Source of the DNA: Candidatus Brevundimonas colombiensis
GTDB taxonomy: Bacteria; Pseudomonadota; Alphaproteobacteria; Caulobacterales; Caulobacteraceae
DNA: 64,000 bases
Assembly: GCA_029202665.1 (NCBI GenBank)
Contig: CP119326.1
Location: forward strand, 1,302,001 to 1,366,000
Reading direction: 5' to 3'
The notes under the pieces were generated by a model. The model searched no databases. It worked only from the letters and a program-made list of their open reading frames with translations, and had not been told where the DNA came from. The translations under genes were made by a program, and so were the position numbers. Positions 51,160 through 58,642 of the stretch are shown here, piece by piece. The number at the start of each line of letters is the position of its first letter. Position 1 is the stretch's first letter.

Positions 51160-51977
51160 TCCAGGCCCTGCCGCCGCCCGCCTCGGTCCCGGCCGCCGTC
51201 GTCGCACCCGCCTCCGACCGCTCGGAGGCGACCACCGGCGCCCTGCGTGTCGCCGCCGCCCTGACCGACGCCCAGGTCCATGTCGATTCCGGCTTTCGGG
51301 GCGCGTCCATCGTTCTTTACGGCGCCGTGTTCAACCCAACCCCCGATCCGACCGATGTGGTCGTTGTGGTGCGCGGGCCGGACGCCCCGATTCGTCTGGT
51401 CAAGAAGACGCGCACCTCGGGCGTCTGGCTGAACAGCCGGCCGGTGCTGTTCGAGGGGGCGCCCGGCTTCTACATGACCGCCTCGACCCGTCCGCTCAGC
51501 GACATCGCCGACTTCGGCCAGTTGCGTCGTCTGGGCGTCGGTGTCGACCACCTGCGCATCGACGCGCCGCAGGAAAGTCGCACAGTCTCGCGCTACGGCG
51601 TGCGCGATGTGGTGGTCAGCCGTCTGGGCGACGACTATCTGGACTGGCGCCGCGCCGTGATCCGGCTGAAGGAGGCCGCCGCCCTCTATGACACCGATTC
51701 CCAGGGGGTCGAGTTCGTGGACAAGGGGCTGTTCCGCGCCGAGGTCAAACTGCCGACCGTCGCGCCCACGGGCAAATACTACGCCGAGGTCTGGCTGTTC
51801 CAGGACGGCGAGCCGCAGTCGGTCTCCAACCTGACGCTGACGGTCGAGAAGGTGGGGCTGGAGCGCGACATCTATGAGTTCGCCCATCGGCGGCCGTGGC
51901 TTTACGGGGTGCTGTGCGTCGTGCTGGCGGCCCTGACCGGTTATGGCGCCTCGCGCATCTTCAGCCGCCGCAGCTGA
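51156..51977 (+). CDS. TIGR02186-type membrane-anchored protein, TSUP partner
   Basis: A 273-residue protein with a large predicted extracytoplasmic beta-rich region (VHVDSGFRGASIVLYGAVFNP, VVVVRGPDAPIRLVKKTRT, KYYAEVWLFQDGE) and one C-terminal transmembrane helix (WLYGVLCVVLAALTGYGAS). This matches the TIGR02186 family, which is found next to TauE/SafE exporters in Alphaproteobacteria and has no known mechanism. The ATG overlaps the exporter stop. Its last 17 bases overlap the convergent gluQRS. Confidence 0.82.
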   Translation: MIQALPPPASVPAAVVAPASDRSEATTGALRVAAALTDAQVHVDSGFRGASIVLYGAVFNPTPDPTDVVVVVRGPDAPIRLVKKTRTSGVWLNSRPVLFEGAPGFYMTASTRPLSDIADFGQLRRLGVGVDHLRIDAPQESRTVSRYGVRDVVVSRLGDDYLDWRRAVIRLKEAAALYDTDSQGVEFVDKGLFRAEVKLPTVAPTGKYYAEVWLFQDGEPQSVSNLTLTVEKVGLERDIYEFAHRRPWLYGVLCVVLAALTGYGASRIFSRRS

Positions 51978-52821
51978 AGCCCAGTTCGTCGCGCAAGGCT
52001 TCGGCCGTCAATCCGCCGGCCCGCAGTTCGGCCAGAGTGACCGAGCGGTCCCGCTTGGCGTAGCGCCGCCCGTCCGGTCCCGCCAGCAGCCGATGATGGC
52101 GATAGGTCGGGGCGGGCCATCCCATCAGCGTCTGGATCAGCCGCTGCACATGGGTCGCCGCGAACAGGTCCTGACCCCGGATCACATGGGTCACGCCCTG
52201 CAGGGCGTCGTCATGGGTCACGGCCAGATGATAGGCGACGCCCGTATCCTTTCGCGCCAGCACCACGTCGCCCGCCGCCATCGGATCGACGGGCAGGACG
52301 CCGGTCTCGCCGTCGGGGCCTTCGCCCTCTTCGACGAATGTCATCCCCTGCCAGACCGCCTCTCCCAGCGCCTCGCGCGCCCGGTCCAGCGACAGCCGCC
52401 AGGCGAAGGCCGCGCCCGAGGCCAGCAGTCGCGCCTCTTCGTCCGCGGGATGAGGGCCGGGCCGCACCGCCTCCATCGCCCCGTGCGGCGCGTCGCCAAT
52501 GGCGTTCAGGATAGCCTTGCGCGTGCGAAAGCAGCGATAGAGCAATCCGCGCGCCCGTAGGCGTTCGATCACGGCGGCGTAGTCGCCCAGATAATCGGAT
52601 TGCCGCCGGACCGGCGTCTCCCAGTCCAGCCCCAGCCAGGCCAGGTCCTCCAGAATCCCGGCCTCGTATTCGGGCCGGCAGCGGGTCGGATCGATGTCCT
52701 CGATCCGCAGCAGAAACCGCCCGCCGGCCGCCTTCGCCGCCGACCAGGCGGTCAGGGCCGAATAGGCATGGCCCCTGTGCAGACGGCCGGTGGGAGAGGG
52801 GGCGAAACGGGTGGCGAACAC
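51961..52821 (-). CDS. gluQ: Glutamyl-Q tRNA(Asp) synthetase
   Basis: A 286-residue GluQRS, the truncated glutamyl-tRNA synthetase paralogue that attaches glutamate to queuosine of tRNA-Asp. The class I motifs are FAPSPTGRLHRGHA (HIGH-like) and KRDRS in YAKRDRSVTLAEL (KMSKS-like), and LLRIEDIDPTRC is conserved. The anticodon-binding domain is absent, as usual. The GTG at 52821 lies only 3 bases after the parE stop, so it is read from the toxin-antitoxin transcript. The 3' end overlaps the convergent TIGR02186 gene by 17 bases. Confidence 0.93.
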   Translation of the reverse strand: MFATRFAPSPTGRLHRGHAYSALTAWSAAKAAGGRFLLRIEDIDPTRCRPEYEAGILEDLAWLGLDWETPVRRQSDYLGDYAAVIERLRARGLLYRCFRTRKAILNAIGDAPHGAMEAVRPGPHPADEEARLLASGAAFAWRLSLDRAREALGEAVWQGMTFVEEGEGPDGETGVLPVDPMAAGDVVLARKDTGVAYHLAVTHDDALQGVTHVIRGQDLFAATHVQRLIQTLMGWPAPTYRHHRLLAGPDGRRYAKRDRSVTLAELRAGGLTAEALRDELGFSCGG

Positions 52822-52824
52822 GGC

Positions 52825-53115
52825 TCAGTCGTCGCTCGACGCCAGCAGTTGCGTCCAGTCGCGGGCCGCATGAAGAATGCGGACGACTTCGACCTCGCCC
52901 GCCACCCTGTAGAAAATCAGATAGGCGCCTTCTGGGCGCTTTCGCAGATCGGCGATGCCGGCCTCTGGATAGCGCCGGGAATTTCGGGCGAGAGTTTCGC
53001 ACCGTTCGAAAAGCGTTCTGACCAATCGCCGCGCCGCGTTCGGGTTGTCCAAAGCGACATGGGTCTCGATGGCGGTCAGGTCGCGCAGGGCGGCGTCGGC
53101 GAGCCGAACCCTCAT
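52825..53115 (-). CDS. parE: RelE/ParE-type toxin
   Basis: A 96-residue RelE/ParE-superfamily toxin: VRLADAALRDLTAIETHVALDNPNAARRLVRTLFERC, YPEAGIADLRKRPEGAYLIFYRVAGEVEVVRILHAARDW. The LIFYRV..EVEVVRILHAARDW ending is typical of ParE, which poisons gyrase, rather than the mRNA-cleaving RelE; the target is inferred. It overlaps the antitoxin gene by 4 bases (ATGA), and gluQ starts 3 bases after its stop. Confidence 0.92.
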   Translation of the reverse strand: MRVRLADAALRDLTAIETHVALDNPNAARRLVRTLFERCETLARNSRRYPEAGIADLRKRPEGAYLIFYRVAGEVEVVRILHAARDWTQLLASSDD

Positions 53116-53360
53116 TCGCCTTCGGCTGCCCAGCGCGCCTCAAACGCCGCGCGGGCGTCTTCGAGGGGCGTCAACCGGCCGGCGTCGGCGTCGGCGATCC
53201 CCTCTTCCAGCTTGCCCAACAGCACCGCCAGCCGCGCCTCATGCTCCTGAACCAGACGAACGCCGGTGCGCAGCACTTCGCTCTTGGAGCCATAGCGTCC
53301 GTCGCGGACCAGTCGGTCCACCACCTGTTCCAAGGCGCCCAGTTCGACGGTCATGGTCAT
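53112..53360 (-). CDS. parD: ParD-type antitoxin (ribbon-helix-helix)
   Basis: An 82-residue antitoxin. The N-terminal ribbon-helix-helix (TMTVELGALEQVVDRLVRDGRYGSKSEVLRTGVRLVQEHE) binds DNA. The C-terminal acidic/alanine helix (LGKLEEGIADADAGRLTPLE) should bind ParE. The ATG at 53360 follows GGAGATCGCC; the frame to 53444 runs through the operator and is not used. It probably autoregulates through the palindrome at 53382-53400. Confidence 0.92.
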   Translation of the reverse strand: MTMTVELGALEQVVDRLVRDGRYGSKSEVLRTGVRLVQEHEARLAVLLGKLEEGIADADAGRLTPLEDARAAFEARWAAEGE

Positions 53361-53381
53361 GGCGATCTCCTCGATGCAGCG

Positions 53382-53400
53382 ACCAATAATAGTTATTGGT
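53382..53400. promoter_or_regulatory. ParD operator palindrome
   Basis: ACCAATAA TAG TTATTGGT is a perfect inverted repeat with 8-bp arms and a 3-base centre, 21 bases upstream of the parD start, in an AT-rich patch. Ribbon-helix-helix antitoxins bind such sites. The assignment is positional. Confidence 0.8.
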
Positions 53401-53472
53401 GCGCTCTGTCGCCAGCCGAAATCCGCCATCGCCCGCATTTCCATGAGCGCGCTGTCGCGTCATAGGTAGGTC

Positions 53473-54123
53473 ATGCCGCTTCAACCCACGCCCGATGACA
53501 TCGCCGCCGCGCGCGAGGCGCTGGTCGCCGCCGATCCCGCCCTGGCGCAGGTGCACGCCCGGACGCCGCCGTTCGAATGGCGGCTGCGGGTCGGCGGGTT
53601 CGAGGGCCTGTTCCGCATGATCGTGGAGCAGCAGGTGTCGGTGGCTTCGGCCGCCTCGGTCTGGGCGCGGCTGCGCGAAGGGATGGGCGAGATCACCCCC
53701 GAACGCCTGTTGGCCCATGACCTGGATCAGTTGCGCGCCATGGGTCTGTCGCGCCAGAAGGCGACCTATGGTCAGGGCATGGCCCGCGCCCAGATGGCCG
53801 GCGAGATCGACCTGGAGCATCTGTCCAACCTGGACGACGCGGCGGCCATCGCGGCCCTGACCGCGCTGAAGGGGGTCGGGCTGTGGACGGCCGAGGCCTA
53901 TCTGCTGATGTGCGAGGGGCGGCTGGACGTGTTTCCGGGCGGGGATGTGGCCCTGCAGGAGGCGATCCGCTGGGCCGACGGCGCCGAGGTCCGGCCCGAT
54001 CAGAAGGCGGCCTACGCCCGCGCCGAGGTCTGGCGGCCCTATCGCGCGGTGGCGACCCATCTGCTGTGGGCTTGGTACACGGGCGTCAAGCGCGGCGAGA
54101 TCGTGCTGGATGCGCCGCAATGA
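53473..54123 (+). CDS. DNA-3-methyladenine glycosylase II-type (AlkA-like) enzyme
   Basis: A 216-residue HhH-GPD DNA glycosylase. The helix-hairpin-helix is LTALKGVGLWTAEAYLLM and the catalytic aspartate lies in VFPGGDVALQEAI. It lacks the N-terminal AlkA beta domain, so it is the short alphaproteobacterial form that removes alkylated purines. No iron-sulfur cysteine loop is seen, which argues against EndoIII/MutY. The stop overlaps the next gene (ATGA). Confidence 0.9.
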   Translation: MPLQPTPDDIAAAREALVAADPALAQVHARTPPFEWRLRVGGFEGLFRMIVEQQVSVASAASVWARLREGMGEITPERLLAHDLDQLRAMGLSRQKATYGQGMARAQMAGEIDLEHLSNLDDAAAIAALTALKGVGLWTAEAYLLMCEGRLDVFPGGDVALQEAIRWADGAEVRPDQKAAYARAEVWRPYRAVATHLLWAWYTGVKRGEIVLDAPQ

Positions 54124-54779
54124 CCCCGCTTGATCCCGTCCTGACCGAACCGCTTCGCAATCCGCAGACCGTGCTCACGGCGCTGGATTTCGCGGGCGTG
54201 GCCGTCTTCGCCGCCACCGGCGCCCTGGCCGCCGCGCGCGAAAAGCACGACGTCGTCACCTTCGCCTTCTTCGGCGCCATCACCGGGGTCGGGGGCGGGA
54301 CGTTGCGCGACCTGTTGCTGGGCCTGCCGGTGTTCTGGGTTCAGGACTGGCGCTATCTGGCCGTCTGCCTGTTCGCCTCGACGGCCTTGTGGCTGGTGGG
54401 CCAGCGCGACTGGCGTTTCCGCGCGCTGCTTTGGCTGGATGCGACCGGCCTTGCGGCCTATGGCGTCATGGGGGCGGCCAAGGCCGAGGCGGCGGGCGCG
54501 CCCGCCCTGATCTGCATCGTCATGGGCGTGCTGACCGCGTGTTTCGGCGGGGTGGTGCGCGACACCCTAGCGGGCCAGCCCTCCATTCTGCTGCGGCGAG
54601 AGATCAACGTCACGGCGGCCATATTGGCGGCGACCGTCTATATGGCGCTGCGGGCGCCGGGCGTCGGCGTGTGGCCCGCCGCGATCGCCGCCGCCCTGTG
54701 CGGCTTCCTGTTGCGGGCGGCGGCCCTGCGGTGGGGGTGGACCCTGCCGGGGTTCCCGACGCACGCCGCGCGCGGCTGA
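54120..54779 (+). CDS. Trimeric intracellular cation channel (UPF0126/YicG-like) family protein
   Basis: A 219-residue membrane protein with seven helices made of two repeats: LDFAGVAVFAATGALAAAREKHD, FGAITGVGGGTLRDLLLG, then LDATGLAAYGVMGAAKA and MGVLTACFGGVVRDTLAG. The paired GxGGGTLRD/GGVVRD motifs define the UPF0126 family, bacterial homologues of TRIC channels. It probably conducts K+ or other ions. Translationally coupled to the glycosylase gene by ATGA. Confidence 0.9.
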   Translation: MTPLDPVLTEPLRNPQTVLTALDFAGVAVFAATGALAAAREKHDVVTFAFFGAITGVGGGTLRDLLLGLPVFWVQDWRYLAVCLFASTALWLVGQRDWRFRALLWLDATGLAAYGVMGAAKAEAAGAPALICIVMGVLTACFGGVVRDTLAGQPSILLRREINVTAAILAATVYMALRAPGVGVWPAAIAAALCGFLLRAAALRWGWTLPGFPTHAARG

Positions 54780-54920
54780 AGCGCGGCGTCACGAAAACGC
54801 TGCACGTCGGTCATGGCGATGAACGGGAATCACGCGTAGGCTAACGACGTAAGACTAGGGAAGGAGACGTGTCCTCACCTCTGTCGCCTCAAAATCCCCC
54901 CGTCCGCGCGGGAGGGCCTG

Positions 54921-55481
54921 ATGCAGGTTCTCCATCGACCACCCTCAGGCTTTCCGGCCCTGGTCCTGAACGCCGATTTCCGGCCTCTGTCCTACTACCC
55001 CCTGTCGCTCTGGCCGTGGGAGGAGGCGGTCAAGGCGGTCTATCAGGACCGCGTCGATGTCGTGTCTCTGTACGACAAGGTCGTGCGCTCTCCTTCGATG
55101 GAGATGCAGCTGCCCAGCGTGATCGCGCTGAAATCCTATGTCGATCAGGATCGCAGCCCGGCCTTCACCCGTTTCAACGTCTTTCTGCGCGACGGTTTCG
55201 CCTGTCAGTACTGCGGACAGTCAACCGAACTGACCTTCGACCATGTCGTCCCCCGTTCCCAGGGCGGCCGCACGACCTGGGACAATATCGTCGCCGCCTG
55301 CAGCCCCTGCAACCTGGCCAAGGGCGGCCGCACGCCGCGCCAGGCCATGATGCCGATCCGCCGCGAGCCCTATCGCCCCAATGCCTGGCAGCTCCAGGAC
55401 GCCGGCCGCCGCTTCCCGCCCCACTATCTGCACCAGAGTTGGCTCGACTATCTGTACTGGGACATCGAGCTGGAGCCGTGA
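54921..55481 (+). CDS. HNH endonuclease
   Basis: A 186-residue protein with a C-terminal HNH/zinc domain. C-x2-C is in FACQYCGQ, the HNH core is LTFDHVVPRSQGGRTTWDNIVAACSPCN with a second C-x2-C, and KGGRTPRQA follows. The N-terminal region (FPALVLNADFRPLSYYPLSLWPWEEAVKAVY) is conserved in a large bacterial HNH family found in most genomes of this order. The exact role, whether repair or recombination, is not known. The gap upstream (54780-54920) holds its promoter; nothing specific stands out. Confidence 0.9.
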   Translation: MQVLHRPPSGFPALVLNADFRPLSYYPLSLWPWEEAVKAVYQDRVDVVSLYDKVVRSPSMEMQLPSVIALKSYVDQDRSPAFTRFNVFLRDGFACQYCGQSTELTFDHVVPRSQGGRTTWDNIVAACSPCNLAKGGRTPRQAMMPIRREPYRPNAWQLQDAGRRFPPHYLHQSWLDYLYWDIELEP

Positions 55482-55580
55482 GGGGTCGTGCAGCGCGATG
55501 ACGCACGGTCGGCGCGGGCGGGCGGTGAACCATTTCGCGGCAGGATTGTTAGCCTTTTCTGAGACAGGAAGAGGGCAGGG

Positions 55581-56006
55581 ATGAACACCCACGAGATTTC
55601 CGGGGCGGTGATCCGGCCGCTGCACAGGCTGTTGCTGGCGTTTCCGATCGCCCTGTTCACCTTCGCCCTGTTCACCGACATCGCCTATCTGCGGACGGCG
55701 GAGATGCAGTGGTCGAACTTCTCGGCTTGGTCGATCGCGCTGGCGCTGGTGTTCGGCGGGGTTGCGGGCGTGTTTTCGATCGTCGACCTGGTGCTGTCTC
55801 TGCGTCATGGACGGTCGAACTGGCGGATCATCCACGTCGTCAGCCTGGCGCTGGCCTGGATCCTGGGCCTGATGAACGCCTTCAAACACAGCCAGGACGC
55901 TTGGAGTTCGGTCGGCGCCTTCGGCCTGATCCTGTCGCTTCTTTGCACGCTGCTGGTCCTGGTCGCCGGCTGGACCGCCTATGCCGCGCGGGAGATCGTC
56001 CGATGA
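55581..56006 (+). CDS. DUF2231-type membrane protein
   Basis: A 141-residue protein with four transmembrane helices: LLLAFPIALFTFALFTDIAY, FSAWSIALALVFGGVAGVFS, IIHVVSLALAWILGLMNAF and FGLILSLLCTLLVLVAGWT. The RPLHRLLLAFPIALFTFAL start is typical of DUF2231, a family often beside quinoprotein or haem-containing dehydrogenases. Its stop overlaps the start of the sorbosone-dehydrogenase-like lipoprotein (ATGA), which fits a membrane electron-acceptor partner, although this is inference. Confidence 0.85.
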   Translation: MNTHEISGAVIRPLHRLLLAFPIALFTFALFTDIAYLRTAEMQWSNFSAWSIALALVFGGVAGVFSIVDLVLSLRHGRSNWRIIHVVSLALAWILGLMNAFKHSQDAWSSVGAFGLILSLLCTLLVLVAGWTAYAAREIVR

Positions 56007-57310
56007 ACAAGAACCTCCTGGCTGCCAGCGCCGCGACCCTGGCCATGGCCCTGACGGTGGCGTCATGCGGATCCTCCAGCGATCCCAAGCTGAACCAGCA
56101 GGGCGCGACGCCCGATCTGCCCCGGATCAACCAGACCCTGGTTCCGGCGATGAAGATCAGCCCCCCGACCGCCTGGAACGGCGAGACGCCGAGCGTGCCC
56201 GAAGGCTTCACCATCAACGCCTTCGCCACCGACCTGAAGATTCCGCGCCAGATGCTGGTGCTGCCCAACGGCGACGTTCTGGTCGCCGAAGGCCGCGGCG
56301 GCGGGGCGCCGGCCGTTCGGCCCAAGGATGTGATCGCCGGCGTCATCAAGAAACAGGGCAACACCAAGATCGACGGCGGAAACCGCATCACCCTGTTGCG
56401 CGACGCCAACAACGACGGCGTGCCGGAACTGCGCACCGTTCTGGTCGAGAATCTGAACGCCCCCTACGGCCTGGCCTGGGTGGACGGCTATCTCTATGTC
56501 GCCGAACAGGACGCCCTGGTCCGCTTCCCATTCCAGCCCGGTCAGACCGGCATCGCGACGCCGCCCGAACGGGTCACCGAACTGCCGTCGCGGGTGAACC
56601 ACCACTGGACCAAGTCCCTGACGGCCAGTGCGGACGGGACCAAACTGTATGTCGGCATAGGCTCCAACTCAAACATCGGCGAGCGGGGTATGGAGGTCGA
56701 GGAGGAACGCGCCGTGGTGTGGGAGATCGACCGCGCGACCGGCGCGCGGCGCACCATCGCGACCGGCATCCGCAATCCGACCGCCCTGGCCATCGAACCG
56801 GGCACCAGCCTGTTGTGGTCGGTGGTCAATGAGCGCGACGAACTGGGTCCTCAACTGGTCCCCGACTATCTGACCCAGGTGCGGGACGGCGCCTTCTACG
56901 GCTGGCCCTACAGCTATTGGGGCCAGAACCTGGACCCGCGCGTGATGCCGCAAAAGCCGGATCTGGCGGCGCGCGCCCTCAAGCCCGACTACGCTCTGGG
57001 TTCGCACGTGGCGGCGCTGGGCCTGGACTTCGCGCGCAACGGCGGCTTCGGCGGGCCGTTCGCCAATGGCGCCTTCATCGGCATGCACGGCAGCTGGAAC
57101 CGGCAGGATCCCTCCGGCTACAAGGTCGTGTTCGTGCCGTTCAACAATGGTCGACCCAGCGGCCAGCCGATCGATTTCGCAACCGGCTTCCTGAAGGACG
57201 GCGAGGCGCGCGGTCGTCCGGTAGGCGTGTCGTTCGACCAGAACAAGCGCATCCTGCTGGTCGCCGACGACCTGTCCAACACCATCTGGCGGATCGCCCC
57301 GCGCGGCTGA
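56003..57310 (+). CDS. PQQ-dependent sugar/sorbosone dehydrogenase-like lipoprotein
   Basis: A 435-residue exported protein with lipobox VASC (cysteine near residue 22). The body is a six-bladed propeller of the glucose/L-sorbosone dehydrogenase family: ATDLKIPRQMLVLPNGDVLVAEG, NAPYGLAWVDGYLYVAEQD, NHHWTKSLTASADGTKLYVGIGSNS, GIRNPTALAIEP, FIGMHGSWNR. Such enzymes use pyrroloquinoline quinone to oxidise aldoses in the periplasm; whether this one binds PQQ is not shown. It follows the DUF2231 membrane protein with a 4-base overlap. Confidence 0.87.
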   Translation: MNKNLLAASAATLAMALTVASCGSSSDPKLNQQGATPDLPRINQTLVPAMKISPPTAWNGETPSVPEGFTINAFATDLKIPRQMLVLPNGDVLVAEGRGGGAPAVRPKDVIAGVIKKQGNTKIDGGNRITLLRDANNDGVPELRTVLVENLNAPYGLAWVDGYLYVAEQDALVRFPFQPGQTGIATPPERVTELPSRVNHHWTKSLTASADGTKLYVGIGSNSNIGERGMEVEEERAVVWEIDRATGARRTIATGIRNPTALAIEPGTSLLWSVVNERDELGPQLVPDYLTQVRDGAFYGWPYSYWGQNLDPRVMPQKPDLAARALKPDYALGSHVAALGLDFARNGGFGGPFANGAFIGMHGSWNRQDPSGYKVVFVPFNNGRPSGQPIDFATGFLKDGEARGRPVGVSFDQNKRILLVADDLSNTIWRIAPRG

Positions 57311-57316
57311 AGTCGT

Positions 57317-57781
57317 TCAGTCACGCCCGGTCAGGGCGGGCGACGGACGGGGGCCTGCATCCACTCCCTGACGCCGACGGCGTTCGACGCGGGCGATCTC
57401 GCCCAACGTCAGGTCGGGCGCGCGGCGGAAGGCGTCGCGCAGCTGTTCGATGCGGCCCGGCGCCCAGGCGGCGGCGACACCGGCCGATCCGGCCAGAAAG
57501 TCGATGATCGAGACGCTGCGGCCTGTCAGCCCCTGCAACAGTTCGGCGGCGAAGGCGGCGGCGATGACGAACAGGGCCAGGTCGTCGCGACGCTGGCGCG
57601 GGGCGATCAGGAACAGGCCGCTGGCCATGCCATAGAAGGCGATGACATGGGCGGCCTTGTCGTTCAGGCCGAACATCTGCTCCGCGCCCTGGAACGGCCC
57701 CAGCATCAGCAACGCCATGCCCAGGCTGGCGAACACGAAGACCAGGCGGGCGGCCAGGACGATGCGGCGCGGCGTGAGCAT
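57317..57781 (-). CDS. VanZ-like membrane protein
   Basis: A 154-residue protein with four hydrophobic helices and the VanZ-type segment NDKAAHVIAFYGMASGLFL, then ELLQGLTGRSVSIIDFLAGSAGV (ExxQ...SxxDxxxNxxG-like). The C-terminal 40 residues are basic and cytoplasmic. VanZ-family proteins have been linked to glycopeptide tolerance and envelope functions. The ATG at 57781 is chosen; a GTG at 57823 is possible. Convergent with the sorbosone dehydrogenase-like gene, 6 bases apart. Confidence 0.82.
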   Translation of the reverse strand: MLTPRRIVLAARLVFVFASLGMALLMLGPFQGAEQMFGLNDKAAHVIAFYGMASGLFLIAPRQRRDDLALFVIAAAFAAELLQGLTGRSVSIIDFLAGSAGVAAAWAPGRIEQLRDAFRRAPDLTLGEIARVERRRRQGVDAGPRPSPALTGRD

Positions 57782-57889
57782 GTGTCGAGGCGTCCCTGAT
57801 GTCGATCCGCCGTCATCCTGCACAGACCCCGCAAAGACGCGGTGAAGCGACGTGCTGAACGCTTTACGAACGGCCGGAGGATCATGCGC

Positions 57890-58642
57890 TCAGCGCAGCA
57901 CCGACCAGGCCAGGGCGTGAACCCGGTCGCGGCCCAGGGCGGCGGCCAGTGGCGGCGTCGCGAACAGGTCGGCGATGGCCGGGTCGCGCACGTTCAGTCC
58001 GCCGGTGAAGGCCCCGAACGCGGGTAGGACGATGCGCCGCCCGTCGGTGACGAAACAGGGCCGGCGCACGCCGCGACCATAGGCGGCGACGCGGGCGGCC
58101 GGATGCAGGTGGCCCGCCACCTCGCCATGACGGTCGTCGTCGGCCGACAGGGGTTCCGGTTCGTGCGTCAGCCGCAGCGCGCCCAGGATCATGTCGCCGA
58201 CGATCCGGCCGGGCAGGCGGGCGGCGCTTTCGGCGTCGCGCTTCAGAGCCTCGCGGTCGTGATTGCCCTCCAGCCACAACCAGTCGCGCCCCGCCGCCAG
58301 CCGATCCAGCCGCGCCCGATCCTGGGCCGCCATGCGCGGGACCGCCCGCGTGTCATGAAAGCTGTCGCCCAACAGGATGACGCGGTCGGGCGCCAAGTCC
58401 TCGATCTCGGCCTCCAGCCGATCCAGGGTTGCGCGGCTGTCATAGGGGGGCAGCATCTGGCCGCGCACGGCGAAGGCCGATCCTTTTTCCAGGTGCAGGT
58501 CGGCGACGATCAGGGCGCGATGGGCCGGAACCCACATGGCCCCGGAACAGCGCAGCACGCACATCTCGCCCGCCACCTGTACGCTGAGCGCGCCGCAGGT
58601 CCGACGCGCCGGGGCCAGGGTCTGGCGCAGGGCCGCGTTCAT
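57890..58642 (-). CDS. pdeM: Ligase-associated DNA damage response endonuclease PdeM
   Basis: A 250-residue metallophosphoesterase. The metal-binding motifs are VADLHLEKG (DxH), LLGDSFHD (GDxxxD), LEGNHDRE (GNHD) and EVAGHLHPAA (GHxH). This pattern and length match the PdeM family (TIGR04123) that travels with a DNA ligase, a DEXH helicase and an exonuclease in a proposed bacterial repair system. Here the helicase gene overlaps its start by 4 bases, while the ligase and exonuclease are not in the window. Last gene of a four-gene operon headed by vapBC. Confidence 0.93.
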   Translation of the reverse strand: MNAALRQTLAPARRTCGALSVQVAGEMCVLRCSGAMWVPAHRALIVADLHLEKGSAFAVRGQMLPPYDSRATLDRLEAEIEDLAPDRVILLGDSFHDTRAVPRMAAQDRARLDRLAAGRDWLWLEGNHDREALKRDAESAARLPGRIVGDMILGALRLTHEPEPLSADDDRHGEVAGHLHPAARVAAYGRGVRRPCFVTDGRRIVLPAFGAFTGGLNVRDPAIADLFATPPLAAALGRDRVHALAWSVLR

